From assembly GCA_900088475.1 (NCBI GenBank), contig FLMG01004067.1:1-10420 (forward strand): DNA of 10,420 nt, in the 5' to 3' direction. Positions within the stretch are counted from its first letter, which is position 1. Every line of letters starts with the position of its first letter. Position numbers and translations under genes: made by a program. The stretch is from Hyphochytrium catenoides (lineage: Eukaryota > Sar > Hyphochytriomycetes > Hyphochytriales > Hyphochytriaceae). This document shows, piece by piece, positions 8,744 through 10,420 of this stretch. The notes under the pieces are model-generated. The model was not told where the DNA came from. It worked only from the letters and a program-made list of their open reading frames with translations, and ran no database searches.

Positions 8744-8815
8744 AAGCTAGGGGGTGGGACCTGTGACTCGCATCAAGGGGCGCTTCTTAGAGCTAATATT
8801 ATCTAGGCCGGCTCC
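8744..8815. repeat. Third, partial copy of the 98-bp unit without the telomere block
   Basis: AAGCTAGGG, ACTCGCATCAAGG, AGAGCTAATATTATCTAGG and CCGG follow the same order as AAGCTAGGG (8461-8469), CCTCGCATCAAGG (8501-8513) and AGAGCTGGTATCTAGGCGG (8523-8541) of the first unit. The spacing between CTAGGG and CTCGCATC is about 19 bases shorter here, and the missing part corresponds to the segment that carries the CCCTAA repeats. Confidence 0.7.
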
Positions 8816-9249
8816 TAAGGCTGGTATCAGGCTCCTGCTAAGTGGCATCTAGGTGGCAGAGTGAACCTGGCTCCTAGCGAAGCACCTAGACTGACATCTG
8901 TCGCTGGCACCACTACTGGCTATCTGTACTTATGGTGGCACGTAGACCTATATGAAAGACTACGATGTAGTCCCCAATTTGCCTCTCTCCTCCTCTTGCC
9001 CTCTCCAGGTAATATTACCCCTCTTATTGTGTTCACTCTTGCTTCAGTGGCTAGGACAACTCTTTGTCTCGCCTTAATTCCCGCATGCTTTCTGTCTTGT
9101 ACTAGCCTACTCGATCCCTTCCGTCTTTCCTTGAACCCTGGTCGCCGTTTAGATAGATTCACTAACTTCCTATTCGCCACAGCTTTCCTTTATGCCCGCC
9201 TTATCCAATCTCTCTCCCGCTCAATCACTCTTCATTTTTCTCTTATTGT

Positions 9250-9478
9250 TTTCTCTTTCTCTCTCTCTGTGCCTCTCTGTCCTCTCTCTGTCTCTCTGTG
9301 TCTCCCTCTCTGTCTCTCTTTGTCTCTCTTTGTCTCTCTCTGTCTCTCTCTGTCTCTCTCTGTCTCTCTCTGTCTCTCTCTGTGTCTCTCTGTGTCTCTC
9401 TGTCTCTCTCTGTCTCTCTCTGCTCTCTCTGTGTCTCTCTGTCTCTCTGTCTCTCTTTGTCTCTCTCTCTCCCTCTCT
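9250..9478 (+). repeat. TCTCTCTCTG-type microsatellite
   Basis: An imperfect tandem array of TCTCTCTG and TCTCTCTCTG units, cleanest at 9335-9420, with interruptions such as TGTG and TTTG. Its lack of purine-rich stop codons opens long frames on both strands, giving Ser/Leu/Cys/Val repeats on the plus strand and Arg/Glu/Asp repeats on the minus strand; none is a real protein. It is the same kind of sequence as the tract in amylase intron 2. Confidence 0.95.
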
Positions 9479-9479
9479 C

Positions 9480-10420
9480 GCCATATACATACCTGTGTAC
9501 ATGACGTAGCGTTTCGCTTCTTTTAACCATGTTCATTTCCACTTCTTGCTCTAAGAAGCGTCCCCTCTCTTCCTTCAATCAGCTAGCCTCCCAATGTGGA
9601 CCGATTGTCAGCACTCCTATCTTATCTCAGCGGTTTGCAGCTGCTTCGATACAGCAGCCTTTCTGTCTTCTCTTCTCCAATGTATAGATTCTTAGTGCTA
9701 GGCCTTAGCATTCCTTTGTCCCCTTCACTTCTGAATTAGCCCAACTCTCGGTCTCATGCTGCAATCTCCATCTTCACGAGTCAAGTTCGTTCTCTGACTA
9801 GCTTTACATTGACGATCAAGATTTTTGTAGAAGAATTCATGGACAGATTCAAGGACTGACGAACGAGGTCAGCAAACAGAAACCTCCGCAAATAGGAACC
9901 TTCTGCAACCAGAAAAGCTGAGGGGTAGGAAAGCGGTAGTAACTACAAGATGAAGGATCAGGGGATAATAGTGACGTCGTGGCTAAGGGCACGGAAGGAG
10001 CAGCTCTGCTCTTCTTCCGGAGTTATGGGCTGATATGAGGGTGTTTCGATGGGCATATTACGTATCTTCTCGTGGTCGTAGCGAGCTACCCTTCGTCCCA
10101 AGGTATTACTTTCTTTCCTTCGGCTTCTTCTAGGGGAGACTGACCTCTATAGTTTGGGATCCAACGGCAATACTTGGGGGTTGCACGAGGCTCTGATATA
10201 TATTGAAGGTGCCGAGGCCTTTCGCCTTCGCAGTGTGACAGAAGTAGGAGGCTCTGGCCCCCCAGAAGCCTGTTATCTAGCTAGTTTATCCTCAAAGTGC
10301 CTCTATTCTACGACAAATTCTACACCTAATCTCCATGCTGCAATGGGAGGGAGGGTGGTGCAAAGAAGTGCTTTGAGGCACCAGCAGGCAGCAGGGGCCT
10401 GCTAACTGACTGCCCTGAGC
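9480..10420. other. Unassigned tail, no supportable gene
   Basis: Nothing recognised is coded here. An open stretch from about 10110 to a TAA at 10403-10405 reads a non-repetitive protein of roughly 90 residues after a possible acceptor (CTTCTTCTAG, ending 10133), so it might be the first visible exon of a gene that continues outside this window or is interrupted. No domain, start codon or conserved motif supports this, so I leave it uncalled. The window ends soon after. Confidence 0.4.

Larger units (their letters stand above)
7850..8950. repeat. Field of degenerate CTAGG/GGCACC-type tandem repeats
   Basis: Variants of a short unit close to CTAGGCTGGCACC recur many times on the plus strand, for example at 7904-7920 (GCTGGCACCTACTAGGC), 8277-8294 (GTACCTAGGTTGGCACCC), 8337, 8696-8711 and 8803-8829. 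Spacing is irregular and units have diverged by point changes and small indels, so this is an old satellite-like array, not a young microsatellite. No ORF runs through it and no transposase or reverse transcriptase fragment is seen. Changes are not biased to C-to-T in a way that suggests repeat-induced point mutation, judged by eye. The edges are approximate. Confidence 0.75.

Noticed and set aside
7600-8950. Search for tRNA genes, transposase or reverse transcriptase remnants in the repeat field
   Set aside because: No T-loop or anticodon-arm pattern and no protein fragment of a mobile element could be seen in any frame.
9008-9019. GGTAATATTACC, containing TAATATTAC, the nick-site nonamer of geminivirus-type rolling-circle replicons
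   Set aside because: The word is a simple 12-bp palindrome without the flanking GC-rich stem or iterons, and no Rep-like gene is present; chance is the better explanation.
8861-9578. Long open frames on both strands across the microsatellite (up to 221 codons)
   Set aside because: They are translated TCTCTCTG repeats: Ser/Leu/Val/Cys on one strand and Arg/Glu/Asp on the other.
10035-10405. Possible two-exon gene from an ATG near 10035 through CAAG|GTATTA and CTTCTAG to the frame ending at 10405
   Set aside because: The implied intron would be under 40 bp, the protein matches nothing I recognise, and other parsings are equally possible.

Overview
The window looks like nuclear DNA of a eukaryote, most likely a filamentous fungus. 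Both supported genes are broken by GT-AG introns whose phases join cleanly. The second gene carries an OrsD-type (DUF3505) zinc-binding domain that I know mainly from fungi. Short CCCTAA (TTAGGG-type) telomere-like blocks are also present. The introns (160 to 674 bp) are long for a yeast or a typical ascomycete, so an early-diverging lineage such as Mucoromycota is possible, but the species cannot be fixed from the sequence. There are no bacterial operons, phage genes or CRISPR arrays.

Layout: 1-270 is an upstream region with a pyrimidine-rich tract. 271-3804 (+) is a complete five-exon gene for a secreted alpha-amylase of 626 residues, with a signal peptide, a GH13 catalytic barrel, domain C, a linker and a C-terminal CBM20 starch-binding domain. 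All three catalytic acids are present. The closest sequence type I recognise is the actinobacterial (Streptomyces-like) and animal-like alpha-amylase group, not the TAKA-amylase type usual in fungi. 3805-6187 holds no convincing gene; it has a long pyrimidine-rich tract, then a long purine-rich tract, and a few small repeats. 6188-7520 (+) is a two-exon gene for a 390-residue protein with two Cys2His2-like fingers of the OrsD/DUF3505 type. From about 7850 to 8950 lies a field of degenerate CTAGG/GGCACC-type repeats. It includes a tandem 98-bp duplication carrying interstitial telomere-like sequence, and a third copy that lacks it. 9250-9480 is a TCTCTCTCTG-type microsatellite. 9480-10420 has no supportable gene.

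The amylase would be secreted to bind and cut starch (alpha-1,4 endo-hydrolysis). The OrsD-like protein is probably nuclear or nucleic-acid associated and has no obvious link to starch use. No new multi-gene system is visible. The points most worth a second look are the origin of the amylase, the opposed purine and pyrimidine halves of its introns, and the closeness of an OrsD-type gene to a telomere-motif repeat field.
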